A DNA stretch of 64,000 nt from Pseudomonas sp. K2I15 (lineage in GTDB: Bacteria > Pseudomonadota > Gammaproteobacteria > Pseudomonadales > Pseudomonadaceae). A model generated the notes under the pieces. It made no database searches. It saw only the letters and a list, made by a program, of their open reading frames with translations, and was not told the DNA's origin. The stretch lies in contig NZ_NIXO01000028.1 in NCBI RefSeq assembly GCF_002204795.1, forward strand, positions 1 through 64,000. Reading direction: 5' to 3'. The translations under genes and the position numbers were made by a program. Positions within the stretch are counted from its first letter, which is position 1; each line of letters starts with the position of its first letter. Below are positions 51,706-60,153 of the stretch, piece by piece.

Positions 51706-53289
51706 ATGACCGGTGAGATCAATCTACCTACGCTTCCTCCGACGCTGCCAGCCGGGCCTGCGCCCGCGCCTGCGACGGGTGAGCTGCTGAAACTGCTGGA
51801 GCCGCAGACGGGCCTGATTGACCCCGGAAAAACCGTGAACGCCGAGGTGCTGGCCCTTAAACAAGGCGGTGACGCGTTTCAGTTGCTGCTCAAGCTGACC
51901 CTGGAAGGCGGTCGGCAAACCCTGGTGCAGGCCACCAGCAGCCAGCCGCTGCCGTTGGGCACTAATGTGGAGGTCAGCCAGACGCCGTCGGGCAATTTGT
52001 CCATCAGCTTGCAGCAGGCGCTGAGCTCCAGCGTCGCCGCGCTGACGCGCATCGACACCACCCAATTACCGGTGGGCACGTTGCTGCAAGGCAAGGTGCT
52101 GACCACCCAGGCGCTGCCACAGGGCGCCAACCAGCCGGTGGTGTATCGCTCGCTGGTGTCGGTGCTCAATAACGCCCTCAGCGGCGCGACCCTGACCGTC
52201 GAAAGCCCGCAGCCATTGCGCATCGCCAGCTTGCTCAGCGCTGTGGTGCAAAGTGCGCAGACCTTGAGCTTTGTGCCGCTGAGCGGGCGCCAGGATCAAC
52301 TGGCCGTGGCCCAACAACTCTCCACCCAGCAAAGCCGCCAAGGTTCGCTGGACGTGGTGTTCGCCGCGCTGCAAGGCCTGCCTGCGACCAGCAGCGACAG
52401 CACCTCGGTCGACCTGCGCGCTGCCGCCGCGCGCTTGCTGGCGAGCCTCCCCGACCTGGCCCAAGCCAGCAATCCGAAGGTGCTGGCGCAACTGATCCAA
52501 AACAGCGGGACGTTCCTGGAAGCCAAGCTGCTCGCCGGGCAAAACCCGCAGATACCGCCACTGGACATGAAAGGCGCCCTGCTGCGCTTCGTCGCCGACC
52601 TGCTGCCTGCCCTGCCCGCCAACACCAACCTCAATGCGATCCTGGCCGCCAACACCCTGGCGCAACTGCTGCCCAGCTTCGTGCGCAGCCCGTTGGGCAC
52701 CCTCGGCCAGGTCGGCGCCCGCCAAACGCCCGCAGGCTTTCCGCTGCCCGATCGGCTGATGCAACGCCTGGAAGGTGAAAGCGACCTGGAAAACCTGCTG
52801 CGCTTGGCCGCCGGCGCCATTTCCCGCCTGCAAAGCCATCAACTGTCGAGCCTGGAACAAACCGGCACCACCGCCGACGGCAAGCTCTTGACCACCTGGC
52901 AGCTGGAAATCCCCATGCGCACCTTGCAAGACATCGTGCCGTTGCAGGTCAAGTTCCAGCGTGAAGAACCGGCCCCCGACAAGGAGCAGCCCGAACGCAA
53001 AGACAGCAAGGACCCCAAGCAAATGCTCTGGCGCGTGGAAATGGCCCTCGACATGGAGCCGCTGGGTCCGTTGCAGGTCCAGGCCCAATTGAGCCAGGGC
53101 AAACTGTCCAGCCAGTTGTGGGCGACCCGTCCGTTCACTGCCAGCCTGATCGAAAGCCACCTGGGCAGCCTGCGCGAACGCCTGGTGTCGTCGGGGCTCA
53201 ACGTCGGCGACCTCGACTGCCACCTCGGCACCCCGCCGCGCGGCCCTAAAACCGGCCTTGAACAACGCTGGGTGGATGAAACCGCATGA
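51706..53289 (+). CDS. fliK: FliK-like flagellar hook-length control domain protein
   Basis: The 527-residue protein has a long, low-complexity Ala/Leu/Gln-rich N-terminal region and a C-terminal Flg_hook-type domain (LLTTWQLEIPMRTLQDIVPL; QMLWRVEMALDMEPLGPLQV; QLWATRPFTASLIESHLGSL; ERLVSSGLNVGDLDCHLGTP). FliK measures the hook and switches export specificity. Here it lies by ccm, away from the main flagellar hook genes, and its last bases overlap an FlhB-C-terminal homologue, so it is probably a second FliK-like gene and not the main one. Confidence 0.85.
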   Translation: MTGEINLPTLPPTLPAGPAPAPATGELLKLLEPQTGLIDPGKTVNAEVLALKQGGDAFQLLLKLTLEGGRQTLVQATSSQPLPLGTNVEVSQTPSGNLSISLQQALSSSVAALTRIDTTQLPVGTLLQGKVLTTQALPQGANQPVVYRSLVSVLNNALSGATLTVESPQPLRIASLLSAVVQSAQTLSFVPLSGRQDQLAVAQQLSTQQSRQGSLDVVFAALQGLPATSSDSTSVDLRAAAARLLASLPDLAQASNPKVLAQLIQNSGTFLEAKLLAGQNPQIPPLDMKGALLRFVADLLPALPANTNLNAILAANTLAQLLPSFVRSPLGTLGQVGARQTPAGFPLPDRLMQRLEGESDLENLLRLAAGAISRLQSHQLSSLEQTGTTADGKLLTTWQLEIPMRTLQDIVPLQVKFQREEPAPDKEQPERKDSKDPKQMLWRVEMALDMEPLGPLQVQAQLSQGKLSSQLWATRPFTASLIESHLGSLRERLVSSGLNVGDLDCHLGTPPRGPKTGLEQRWVDETA

Positions 53290-53615
53290 AAAACCCCAAC
53301 CCGCCCCGCCAGGCCATTGCCCTCAAATACGACGGGCAACAAGCGCCCACCCTCACCGCCAAGGGCGACGATGCCCTGGCCGAAGCCATCCTCAAGCTGG
53401 CCCGGGAAAACGAAGTCCCGATCTACGAAAATGCCGAGCTGGTCAAATTACTGGCGCGCATGGAATTGGGCGACAGCATCCCGGAAGAGCTGTATCGCAC
53501 CGTCGCCGAGATCATCGCGTTTGCGTGGACGTTGAAGGGCAAGTTCCCGGTGGGCTATGACCCGGATGCGGGGCCGGTGGAGCGGGATGTGACGCAAAGA
53601 GGCGACGATTACTAA
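53286..53615 (+). CDS. FlhX-like protein (FlhB C-terminal cytoplasmic domain homologue)
   Basis: The 109-residue soluble protein equals the FlhB/YscU cytoplasmic tail: QAIALKYDGQQAPTLTAKGD, LARENEVPIYENAELVKLLA and IPEELYRTVAEIIAFAWTLK. It starts at the place of the autocleavage motif NPTH, which here reads NPPR, so it resembles a pre-cleaved tail. It has no membrane helices. The start overlaps the FliK-like gene by 4 bases (ATGA). FlhX-type proteins can substitute for the FlhB tail in export switching in other species. Confidence 0.88.
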   Translation: MKNPNPPRQAIALKYDGQQAPTLTAKGDDALAEAILKLARENEVPIYENAELVKLLARMELGDSIPEELYRTVAEIIAFAWTLKGKFPVGYDPDAGPVERDVTQRGDDY

Positions 53616-53623
53616 TCGTCGCC
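53601..53623. terminator. 23-bp perfect palindrome over the FlhX-like stop codon
   Basis: GGCGACGATTA (53601-53611), C, TAATCGTCGCC (53613-53623). The stop TAA at 53613-53615 is inside it. With no T-tract it is a weak terminator or a 3' stabilising hairpin. Confidence 0.45.
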
Positions 53624-53718
53624 GACGCTTCACCCATTTGTAGGCTACGGTTAACGCTGACAGATCGTGCAGTCAATAGCATCTGTTCCACTTGAACTCG
53701 CTATCGACAGGTACCCCT

Positions 53719-54588
53719 ATGAGCAAGGAAGCATCTACCCAATATCCGATGGTTTTGGTTCATGGCCTTTTCGGATTCGATTCAATCGCCGGTTATCCCT
53801 ACTTTTTCAATATCCAGCCAGCCCTGGAGCGAGCCGGCGCCAAGGTATTTACCGTGAATATTCCAGCCGTCAACGGCAACGAAGAACGCGGTGAGAAGCT
53901 GCTGGAGCAGGTCAATCTCATCCTGCAGCAAACCGGCGCCGCTAAGGTCAACCTGATTGGCCATAGCCAGGGCCCGCTGGCCGCACGCTACGTCGCAGCC
54001 ATTCACCCGGAAAAGGTCGCGTCGGTGACATCCGTGAGTTGCCCCAACTTTGGTTCCGAAATTGCCGACCAGCTACGCAAGGCCCTGATCCCCGGCACCC
54101 TTCCCACCGCCGTGGCGGAGGCCATCCTGAATGCCGTCGGCATCTTCATTTCGCTGATCAGCGGCCACCCGACAAACCCTCAGGACGCCGCGGCGGCTTT
54201 CGAGTCCTTGACCACTGAAGGGTTGGCAGCCTTCAACCTCAAGTACCCGCAAGGGGTGCCTGCCGTGTGGGGCGGTGAAGGCAACGAAGTGGAAAACGGC
54301 GTGTATTACTATTCCTGGAGCGGGATCGTGCAAGGCTCCAAGCCACAACTGCTCGACCTGAGCCATTTGAACTGTATCGCGTTGTCGTTGTTGTTCTATA
54401 ACGAGAAAAACGCCAACGACGGGCTGGTTGGCCAGAACAGCTCGCACCTGGGCAAAGTGATCAAATCAGACTATCCCATGGACCACTTCGATGCGGTCAA
54501 CCAGTTGGCAGGCATCACCGGTTGGAACGTGAACCCGGTCCAGCTCTATCTTGACCACGCGGTGCTGCTGAAAAGCAAAGGGCTCTAG
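53719..54588 (+). CDS. Lipase, family I.1-like, without signal peptide
   Basis: The 289-residue alpha/beta hydrolase has the lipase N-terminus YPMVLVHGLFGFDSIAGYPY, with the oxyanion HG motif, and nucleophile elbow GHSQG (LIGHSQGPLAARYVAAIHPE) with Ser near residue 76. NDGLVGQNSSHLG holds the Asp, and MDHFDAVNQLAG the His, of the triad. It resembles true lipases of Pseudomonas family I.1 but has no Sec signal, so it is cytoplasmic or exported by another route. The ATG at 53719 is chosen; the frame reaches 53692. No foldase gene is adjacent. Confidence 0.9.
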   Translation: MSKEASTQYPMVLVHGLFGFDSIAGYPYFFNIQPALERAGAKVFTVNIPAVNGNEERGEKLLEQVNLILQQTGAAKVNLIGHSQGPLAARYVAAIHPEKVASVTSVSCPNFGSEIADQLRKALIPGTLPTAVAEAILNAVGIFISLISGHPTNPQDAAAAFESLTTEGLAAFNLKYPQGVPAVWGGEGNEVENGVYYYSWSGIVQGSKPQLLDLSHLNCIALSLLFYNEKNANDGLVGQNSSHLGKVIKSDYPMDHFDAVNQLAGITGWNVNPVQLYLDHAVLLKSKGL

Positions 54589-54667
54589 GCTCGCAGTCCC
54601 AGCGATGACCAAGCCGTAACAACTGCGGATTAACCTGTCGCCGACCCTTGACCCCGGAGAGCGGCAG

Positions 54668-55051
54668 TTGAAACCGACTTCAATCCTGGTAGCCCTGAAC
54701 CTTTGTTTGTTTTCCCTGATGGCAACGGCCAACGATGAGGCGCGTGACTACCTCGCAGCCTGTCGCGAGGCCAGGAAGATGTCATCGGATGCGCCACCGT
54801 CCTACCAGGCCGCCTATTGCCTTGGCACGACCGGAGGCGTGCTGGACACACTGCAATACATGGACGAACTCGTGCCCAGAAGCAGGCGCCTTTGCCTGCC
54901 GGAGGCCCTGGAACCAGGGCGTCTGGTGGATATCGTTCTGGACTACCGTGAGAAACACCCTGCGTCAGCACGATTCGGCACGGCGCGTCTGGTGAGAAGT
55001 GCAATTGCCGAACGCTATCCCTGCGCGAAGAAAGCCAACAACACGCTCTAG
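54668..55051 (+). CDS. Rap1a/Tai-like small exported protein
   Basis: The 127-residue protein has a signal peptide (MKPTSILVALNLCLFSLMAT, cleaved near TAND). The mature part, YCLGTTGGVLDTLQYMDELV, LCLPEALEPGRLVDIVLDYR and TARLVRSAIAERYPC, shows the Cys-x-G and late PC pattern of the Rap1a/Tai domain, a periplasmic immunity fold. Start is TTG with GGAGAG upstream. It lies 79 bases after the lipase, so it might protect against it, but the fold also occurs outside immunity. Confidence 0.7.
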   Translation: MKPTSILVALNLCLFSLMATANDEARDYLAACREARKMSSDAPPSYQAAYCLGTTGGVLDTLQYMDELVPRSRRLCLPEALEPGRLVDIVLDYREKHPASARFGTARLVRSAIAERYPCAKKANNTL

Positions 55052-55135
55052 TGAGTAGCTGCAGCCGCTCGATGTATAGCAATTATATCTACCAAGGTAT
55101 AGATTATCCCAAACTAGATAGTTCAGGATAAACCC

Positions 55136-56299
55136 ATGAGCCCTACCCGCCCGATCCTTAATCGAAAGCCACTGGCGGATGCGCTCGCACGTGATTTGGC
55201 AGGCGAGTCATTTGCCGATTACAGCTCCGGCATGTTCCTCGCGGCGCCTCGCCGTACGGGCAAAAGTACTTTCCTGCGCAATGACCTTATCCCCGAATGC
55301 ACGGCTCGGGGCTGGCTACCCGTTTATGTAGACCTGTGGACGAACCGCGAAATCGACCCCGCCGAGCTGATTTCCGGCGCCATCGGCAAAGCCTTGGGCG
55401 AATTCGAAAGCGCAGTGAGCAAAGCGGCCAAGAAAGCCGGCATCGAAAAGATCAGCTTGCTGCGCACCCTGAGTTGGGATTTCACCAAACCTCAACTGCC
55501 AGCCGGCACGACGCTCACCCACGCACTGGACGTGCTGCACCAAGTCTCGGGCCAAATGATAGTGCTGATCGTGGACGAGGCCCAGCACGCCCTCAACAGC
55601 GAAGGTGGCGTGAATGCAATGTTCGCCCTCAAGGCTGCACGGGATCATCTCAACGGTGGCAGCACGGCAGATGGCCTGCGCCTGGTGTTCACAGGTTCCA
55701 GCCGGGACAAACTGGCCAACCTGGTGCTTAAGAGCAAACAACCCTTCTTTGGCGCCCACATCACGCCGTTCCCGTTGCTGGGCAGGGATTATGTCGAGTT
55801 CGTGACTGGCCTGTGGAACCAGCGACTGGCCGCGACCAACCAGTTCAACCTTGAGGACATGGACTATGCGTTCCAGCTCGTCGGCCGACGCCCGGAAATG
55901 CTCAACAAACTATTGACTGAAGTGAGCGTGGGCCTGGGGGAGGCCAGTAACCTTGGCGAGTTGCTGAGGACAGGGGCGCTCAATCACCAGGCCGGGATCT
56001 GGAGCGACTACGAGAGCGCCTACAACGACCTCTCTCCCCTGCAACAAGCAGTGCTCGAAGTGATGGGCGAAAGAACCCTGGGCAAGCAGCCGTTCTCCCC
56101 TTTTGCGGAAAAAACCTTCTTGGACGTAAACAGCAAATTGGAGTTGGCCCAGGCTGAGCCGAACGCCAGCACGCCAAACGTTCAGAAAGCACTGGAAGTG
56201 TTGCGGGAGAAGGAATTGGTCTGGAAAGCCAACCGTGGCGAATACGCCCTGGAGGACTCGACAATGGCCGAATGGCTGAGCAACCGGCATCAGCTATAA
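55136..56299 (+). CDS. Orphan P-loop ATPase (AAA/ORC-like)
   Basis: The 387-residue protein has Walker A AAPRRTGKSTFLRNDL at residues 36-51, Walker B MIVLIVDEAQHAL near residue 145 and a sensor-like LRLVFTGSSRDKLANL. A C-terminal winged-helix-like portion follows (ALEVLREKELVWKANRGEYA). It resembles the archaeal-type/ORC/STAND ATPase group, often found as orphan genes and sometimes linked to defence. CAGGA precedes the ATG. The AT-rich upstream gap (TATATCTACCAAGGTATAGA) sets it apart from neighbours. Function unknown. Confidence 0.75.
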   Translation: MSPTRPILNRKPLADALARDLAGESFADYSSGMFLAAPRRTGKSTFLRNDLIPECTARGWLPVYVDLWTNREIDPAELISGAIGKALGEFESAVSKAAKKAGIEKISLLRTLSWDFTKPQLPAGTTLTHALDVLHQVSGQMIVLIVDEAQHALNSEGGVNAMFALKAARDHLNGGSTADGLRLVFTGSSRDKLANLVLKSKQPFFGAHITPFPLLGRDYVEFVTGLWNQRLAATNQFNLEDMDYAFQLVGRRPEMLNKLLTEVSVGLGEASNLGELLRTGALNHQAGIWSDYESAYNDLSPLQQAVLEVMGERTLGKQPFSPFAEKTFLDVNSKLELAQAEPNASTPNVQKALEVLREKELVWKANRGEYALEDSTMAEWLSNRHQL

Positions 56300-56324
56300 G
56301 CTGCAAGCAACCCCGCTTGCAGCT
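56299..56324. terminator. Hairpin between the ATPase and DUF2802 genes
   Basis: AGCTGCAAGC (56299-56308) pairs with GCTTGCAGCT (56315-56324), a perfect 10-bp stem with a 6-nt loop, between the convergent ends of two genes. There is no T-run, so it is likely a weak or Rho-assisted terminator. Confidence 0.5.
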
Positions 56325-56332
56325 CGTAACCT

Positions 56333-56728
56333 TCAGCCGTCCTTGTGCAACCGGCTCATCAACTGCGCCTCAGCCTGGGTCAACCCGCAGGACTGAGTCA
56401 GCTCATCCACCGTCGCGCCCATGCCCACCAGCTTCGCCGCCTGGGCAAACGACAGGCTCGACGGGTCACGCTGCTCCAGCGCCGACAACTTGTCCGGCAA
56501 CGGCGCAAGTACCGCACGCAGCTCGTGCACTTCATCGCCCACACGCACAGTGCTCTGCTGGAAGTGGTCGACCCGCTTGGCCAGCTCCAGGATGCGCCGG
56601 TCGCGTACGGCATCGCGCTCGGCCTGTTTAGTGGCCAATTCCCGTTGCTGGCGCACATAGCGCAGCAGGAAGCCCAAGGTCCCGGCCCATAGGATGGCCA
56701 GGACGATCACCGCTACCTCAAGGATCAA
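56333..56728 (-). CDS. DUF2802 membrane-anchored coiled-coil protein
   Basis: The 131-residue protein has an N-terminal helix (MILEVAVIVLAILWAGTLGF), a coiled coil (RQQRELATKQAERDAVRDRR; LELAKRVDHFQQ) and the DUF2802 C-terminus LSFAQAAKLVGMGATVDELT and CGLTQAEAQLMSRLHKDG. It starts with TTG directly after the cheW stop. The family is found beside polar chemotaxis genes but has no fixed role. Confidence 0.85.
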   Translation of the reverse strand: MILEVAVIVLAILWAGTLGFLLRYVRQQRELATKQAERDAVRDRRILELAKRVDHFQQSTVRVGDEVHELRAVLAPLPDKLSALEQRDPSSLSFAQAAKLVGMGATVDELTQSCGLTQAEAQLMSRLHKDG

Positions 56729-57214
56729 TCAGATATTCTCCAGATCCTGCCATTCTTCTTCGCTCATCATCTTGTCCAGCTCAACCAGAATCAGCAGTTC
56801 GCCGTTCTTGTTGCAGACACCCTGGATGAACTTGGCCGACTCTTCGTTGCCGACGTTCGGCGCGGTCTCAACTTCAGATTGGCGCAGGTAAACCACTTCC
56901 GCCACGCTGTCGACCATGATCCCGACCACTTGCTTGTCGGCCTCGATGATCACGATGCGGGTGTTGTCGTTGACTTCGGTCGGCACCAGGCCAAAACGCT
57001 GGCGGGTGTCGATCACGGTCACCACGTTACCGCGCAGGTTGATGATGCCCAGCACGTAGCTTGGGGCACCCGGAACCGGAGCGATTTCGGTGTAGCGCAG
57101 CACTTCCTGCACACGCATCACGTTGATGCCGTAGGACTCGTTGTCGAGTTTGAAGGTGACCCATTGCAGGATTGGATCATCCACCAGACCTTGTGCGGAC
57201 ACTGACTTGTTCAT
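56729..57214 (-). CDS. cheW: Chemotaxis adaptor CheW
   Basis: The 161-residue CheW joins chemoreceptors to the CheA kinase. It contains WVTFKLDNESYGINVMRVQE, GAPSYVLGIINLRGNVVTVI and IEADKQVVGIMVDSVAEVVY with the conserved beta-barrel residues. The C-terminus runs MILVELDKMM-like. Overlap and orientation place it in the cheA-cheB-motC-motD-parC-parP-cheW transcript. Confidence 0.96.
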   Translation of the reverse strand: MNKSVSAQGLVDDPILQWVTFKLDNESYGINVMRVQEVLRYTEIAPVPGAPSYVLGIINLRGNVVTVIDTRQRFGLVPTEVNDNTRIVIIEADKQVVGIMVDSVAEVVYLRQSEVETAPNVGNEESAKFIQGVCNKNGELLILVELDKMMSEEEWQDLENI

Positions 57215-57286
57215 ACTCCAGACCCCTTCAAATACCGTTGGTTACGGTGTGTGTTCTTGGGCAGCGCTACAGCGCTGCGCTTGTTA

Positions 57287-58075
57287 TCAAGTGCGTTTGT
57301 TAAGCGGCATATCTTTTACTGCGCCGCTGGCAATCAACTCCGCCAGTTCGGCGACATCCAGCAACGCGCACATGTGTTCGATCACGGTGCCCGCCAGCCA
57401 TGGCCGCTGGCCGCGGTGGCTGCGCCATTTGATTTCGTTGGGGTCCAGGCGCAGCGAGCGGCTGACTTGATGCACCGCCAGCCCCCACTCGTAGCCCTGG
57501 ACCGAAATAACGTATTGCAGGCCCTGGCGGAAATCATCGCGGTAGCGGTCGGGCATCACCCAACGCGCCGTGTCCAGAACCTTCAAGTTGCCCTGCTGGC
57601 TCGGCAATATCCCGAGGAACCATTCCGGCTGGCCGAACAACGGCGTCAACTCCTGGCCTTCCAGGGAGTAGATCGAGCCCAGGCACACCAGCGGCACCGC
57701 CAGGGTCAGCCCGGCAACGTCGAACAGCAAACATTCAAACGGCTCGGCGGCCCACGCCGGGCGACCATCGCCCTGCACCGGTGGCGGGGTGATGCTCGGC
57801 GGGAGGTGAACCTCAACCACCGGCTCGACCACCACGGGCGCGACGGGCACTGGCACTGCAACCGGTACCGCTACGGGAACCACCAACGCATCACGGGCCT
57901 GTTCTTCCAGGACCGCCAGTTGAAACTCGTCCAGCGCCGCAGGCTCAGGCTCGATGACCTCATCGAGGATCAGAATCGGTTCCGGCATTTCCTCGGTCGC
58001 GTCTTGCAGCAAGGCGTCCAGGTAGGACTCCAGCGCCAGTTGCGGCCGGGTCTTGAAATCAACGGGACGGTTCAT
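57287..58075 (-). CDS. parP: ParP-like CheW-domain protein
   Basis: The 262-residue protein has a Pro/Val-rich N-terminal linker (VPVAVPVAVPVPVAPVVVEP) and a C-terminal CheW-like domain (FECLLFDVAGLTLAVPLVCL; TPLFGQPEWFLGILPSQQGN; RSLRLDPNEIKWRSHRGQRP). In Vibrio, ParP binds CheA and ParC to place chemotaxis arrays at the pole. The ATG at 58075 (MNRPVDFKTRPQ) is chosen over a start at 58093. The gene next to it is the ParC-type ATPase. Confidence 0.88.
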   Translation of the reverse strand: MNRPVDFKTRPQLALESYLDALLQDATEEMPEPILILDEVIEPEPAALDEFQLAVLEEQARDALVVPVAVPVAVPVPVAPVVVEPVVEVHLPPSITPPPVQGDGRPAWAAEPFECLLFDVAGLTLAVPLVCLGSIYSLEGQELTPLFGQPEWFLGILPSQQGNLKVLDTARWVMPDRYRDDFRQGLQYVISVQGYEWGLAVHQVSRSLRLDPNEIKWRSHRGQRPWLAGTVIEHMCALLDVAELAELIASGAVKDMPLNKRT

Positions 58076-58217
58076 GTGTATGCCCACGCGCAAGCCCCAT
58101 CAACCCTGTATTCAAAGGTTATCGGCCTGTGGGCGTCCAGACTTGAATCGAAAGCCGGTTGAGTCAGTAAAACTGCGGCGTCTGCATCGCTGGCAAGCCA
58201 GGCTCCTACAATGATCA

Positions 58218-59006
58218 TCACGCCACCTGCGCCACAAGTTGCTGGGACAACAGGTGCTTGAGTAACGCCCGATACGCCAGCACACCACGGCTTTTACCGT
58301 CGAATTGCGAAGGCGTCAGCCCGGCGCGGCTCGCATCACGCAGGCGCGTGTCCACCGGGATGTAGCCCTGCCAGATGGTGTCCGGATACGCATCGCGCAA
58401 CACGCGCAAGGTGCCGAGGGACGCCTGGGTACGGCGGTCAAACAGGGTCGGCACGATGCTGAACGGCAACGCCTGTTTGCGCGAGCGGTTGATCATCGCC
58501 AGGGTGCTGACCATGCGTTCCAGGCCTTTGACGGCCAGATGCTCGGTCTGCACCGGGATCACCAGCTGTTGGCTGGCAGCCAGGGCGTTGACCATCAGCA
58601 CACCCAGCAACGGCGGGCTGTCGATGATCGCGTAGTCGAAGTCCTGCCACAGCTGCGCCAGGGTCTTGGCGATCACCAGGCCCAGCCCGCTCTGCCCCGG
58701 CGACTGGCGCTCAAGGGTGGCCAGGGCGGTGCTGGATGGCAACAGCGAGATTTTTTCATTGCTGGTGGGCAGCAGCAGTTGGCCCGGCAAGTCGGCCGGC
58801 ACGCTGCCCTTGTGCAGGAACAGGTCGTAGCAACTGTGTTCCAGGGCGTCCGGATCATAGCCAAAATAGCTGGTCATGGAGCCGTGGGGGTCCAGGTCGA
58901 CCACGACCACACGCTTACCGGCCTCGGCCAGCAAGCCGGCCAAGGCGATGGAAGTGGTGGTTTTACCGACACCACCCTTTTGATTGGCAACTGCCCAGAC
59001 TCTCAT
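58218..59006 (-). CDS. parC: ParA-family ATPase (ParC of chemotaxis arrays)
   Basis: The 262-residue ATPase has the deviant Walker A VANQKGGVGKTTTSIALAGL, Walker B VVVDLDPHGSM and a switch II segment DYAIIDSPPLLGVL. As a chromosomal soj/parA-like gene in a chemotaxis operon it should place signalling arrays at the cell pole. It has no parB partner or parS site here. Start at 59006 (MRVWAVANQ). Confidence 0.93.
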   Translation of the reverse strand: MRVWAVANQKGGVGKTTTSIALAGLLAEAGKRVVVVDLDPHGSMTSYFGYDPDALEHSCYDLFLHKGSVPADLPGQLLLPTSNEKISLLPSSTALATLERQSPGQSGLGLVIAKTLAQLWQDFDYAIIDSPPLLGVLMVNALAASQQLVIPVQTEHLAVKGLERMVSTLAMINRSRKQALPFSIVPTLFDRRTQASLGTLRVLRDAYPDTIWQGYIPVDTRLRDASRAGLTPSQFDGKSRGVLAYRALLKHLLSQQLVAQVA

Positions 59007-59057
59007 TCGGATTGTTCCTCCCGGCAGGCACAGGCTCGACCGAGAAATTGCATGGGG

Positions 59058-59945
59058 TTATAGAGCCGGTGACGGAGAATTGACGGCACTCCCGCGAACC
59101 GGCGCCTTTACGGGCGCTGGTGCAGTTTGTGTGCCAGCCCGCTTCAAGGCGGCATCCGGTGTTGCATTGGCAGTGCCGGTACCGGTCAGGCTGCGGCGCA
59201 CATCCAGGTTGCGCGACACCACCAGCACCACCCGGCGGTTGCGCGCGCGGCCTTCTGCCGTGGCGTTATTGGCCACCGGCTGGAACTCGCCATACCCCAC
59301 TGACGCCAGGCGCCCGGGGTTCACGCCCTGCATTGCGAGCATCCGCACAATGCTCGCCGCACGGGCCGAAGACAGCTCCCAGTTGGTCGGGTACTGCGCC
59401 GTATTGATCGGCAGGTTATCGGTAAAACCTTCAACGTGGACCGGGTTTTCAAACGGCTTCAGGATCGCCGCCACCTTGTCGATGATAGTGAACGCCTGGT
59501 CGCTGGGCATCGCATCGGCACTGGCAAACAGCAGGCTGGAATTAAGCTCGATTTCCACCCACAACTCATTGCCGCGCACGGTCATCTGGTTGGAGCTGAT
59601 CAGGTCGCCAAAAGCCGCGCTGATATCATCGGCGATACTTTTCAGCGGGTCTCTGGTGCCACCGATGCCGGCGGCGGTTTCGTCGCTGTCATTGACCAGC
59701 GGCTTGGCCGGGGTCACGGTCTTGGGGCGTTCTTCGCCAATCGGTATCGGCTTGAGTGCGCGATCGGCGTCGTTGAACACGCCGATCAGCGCCTGGGAAA
59801 TGACTTTGTACTTGCCTTCATTGATCGAGGAAATGGAGTACATCACCACAAAAAACGCGAACAGCAGCGTAATGAAGTCGGCGTAGGACACCAGCCAGCG
59901 TTCATGGTTGACGTGCTCTTCAGGTTCGCGACGGCGACGGCTCAT
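59058..59945 (-). CDS. motD: Flagellar stator protein MotD (MotB family)
   Basis: The 295-residue protein has the MotB-type N-terminus (HERWLVSYADFITLLFAFFV; the Asp of SYAD binds protons) and a C-terminal OmpA-like peptidoglycan-binding domain (VHVEGFTDNLPINTAQYPTN; VGYGEFQPVANNATAEGRAR). MotC and MotD form the second stator pair of Pseudomonas, with roles in swimming and swarming. A REPIN separates it from motC. Confidence 0.96.
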   Translation of the reverse strand: MSRRRREPEEHVNHERWLVSYADFITLLFAFFVVMYSISSINEGKYKVISQALIGVFNDADRALKPIPIGEERPKTVTPAKPLVNDSDETAAGIGGTRDPLKSIADDISAAFGDLISSNQMTVRGNELWVEIELNSSLLFASADAMPSDQAFTIIDKVAAILKPFENPVHVEGFTDNLPINTAQYPTNWELSSARAASIVRMLAMQGVNPGRLASVGYGEFQPVANNATAEGRARNRRVVLVVSRNLDVRRSLTGTGTANATPDAALKRAGTQTAPAPVKAPVRGSAVNSPSPAL

Positions 59946-59980
59946 AGAACCTCCCCGAGTTTTTGGGTATAGGGCTCACC

Positions 59981-60112
59981 GTGGCGAGCGAGCTTGCTCG
60001 CGCTGGGGCGCGAAGCGGCCCCAACAAGCTCACCGCTGCTCTCCTGCCGAAACCGAGTAGCCCGTGTTGGGGCTGCTGCGCAACCCGACGCGAGCAAGCT
60101 CGCTCGCCACAA
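59981..60112. repeat. REPIN, variant class, between motD and motC
   Basis: GTGGCGAGCGAGCTTGCTCG from 59981 and its complement up to 60112 form the arms; inside lie GCTGGGGCGCGAAGCGGCCC and GGGGCTGCTGCGCAACCCG. The outer part matches the GTGGCGAGGG class, while the core GAGCTTGCTCGC recalls the other class. It fills most of the gap between motC and motD. Confidence 0.85.
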
Positions 60113-60153
60113 AAAGCCCGTTCGCCAGCGCGAAGCCGTATCGATATCCATCA

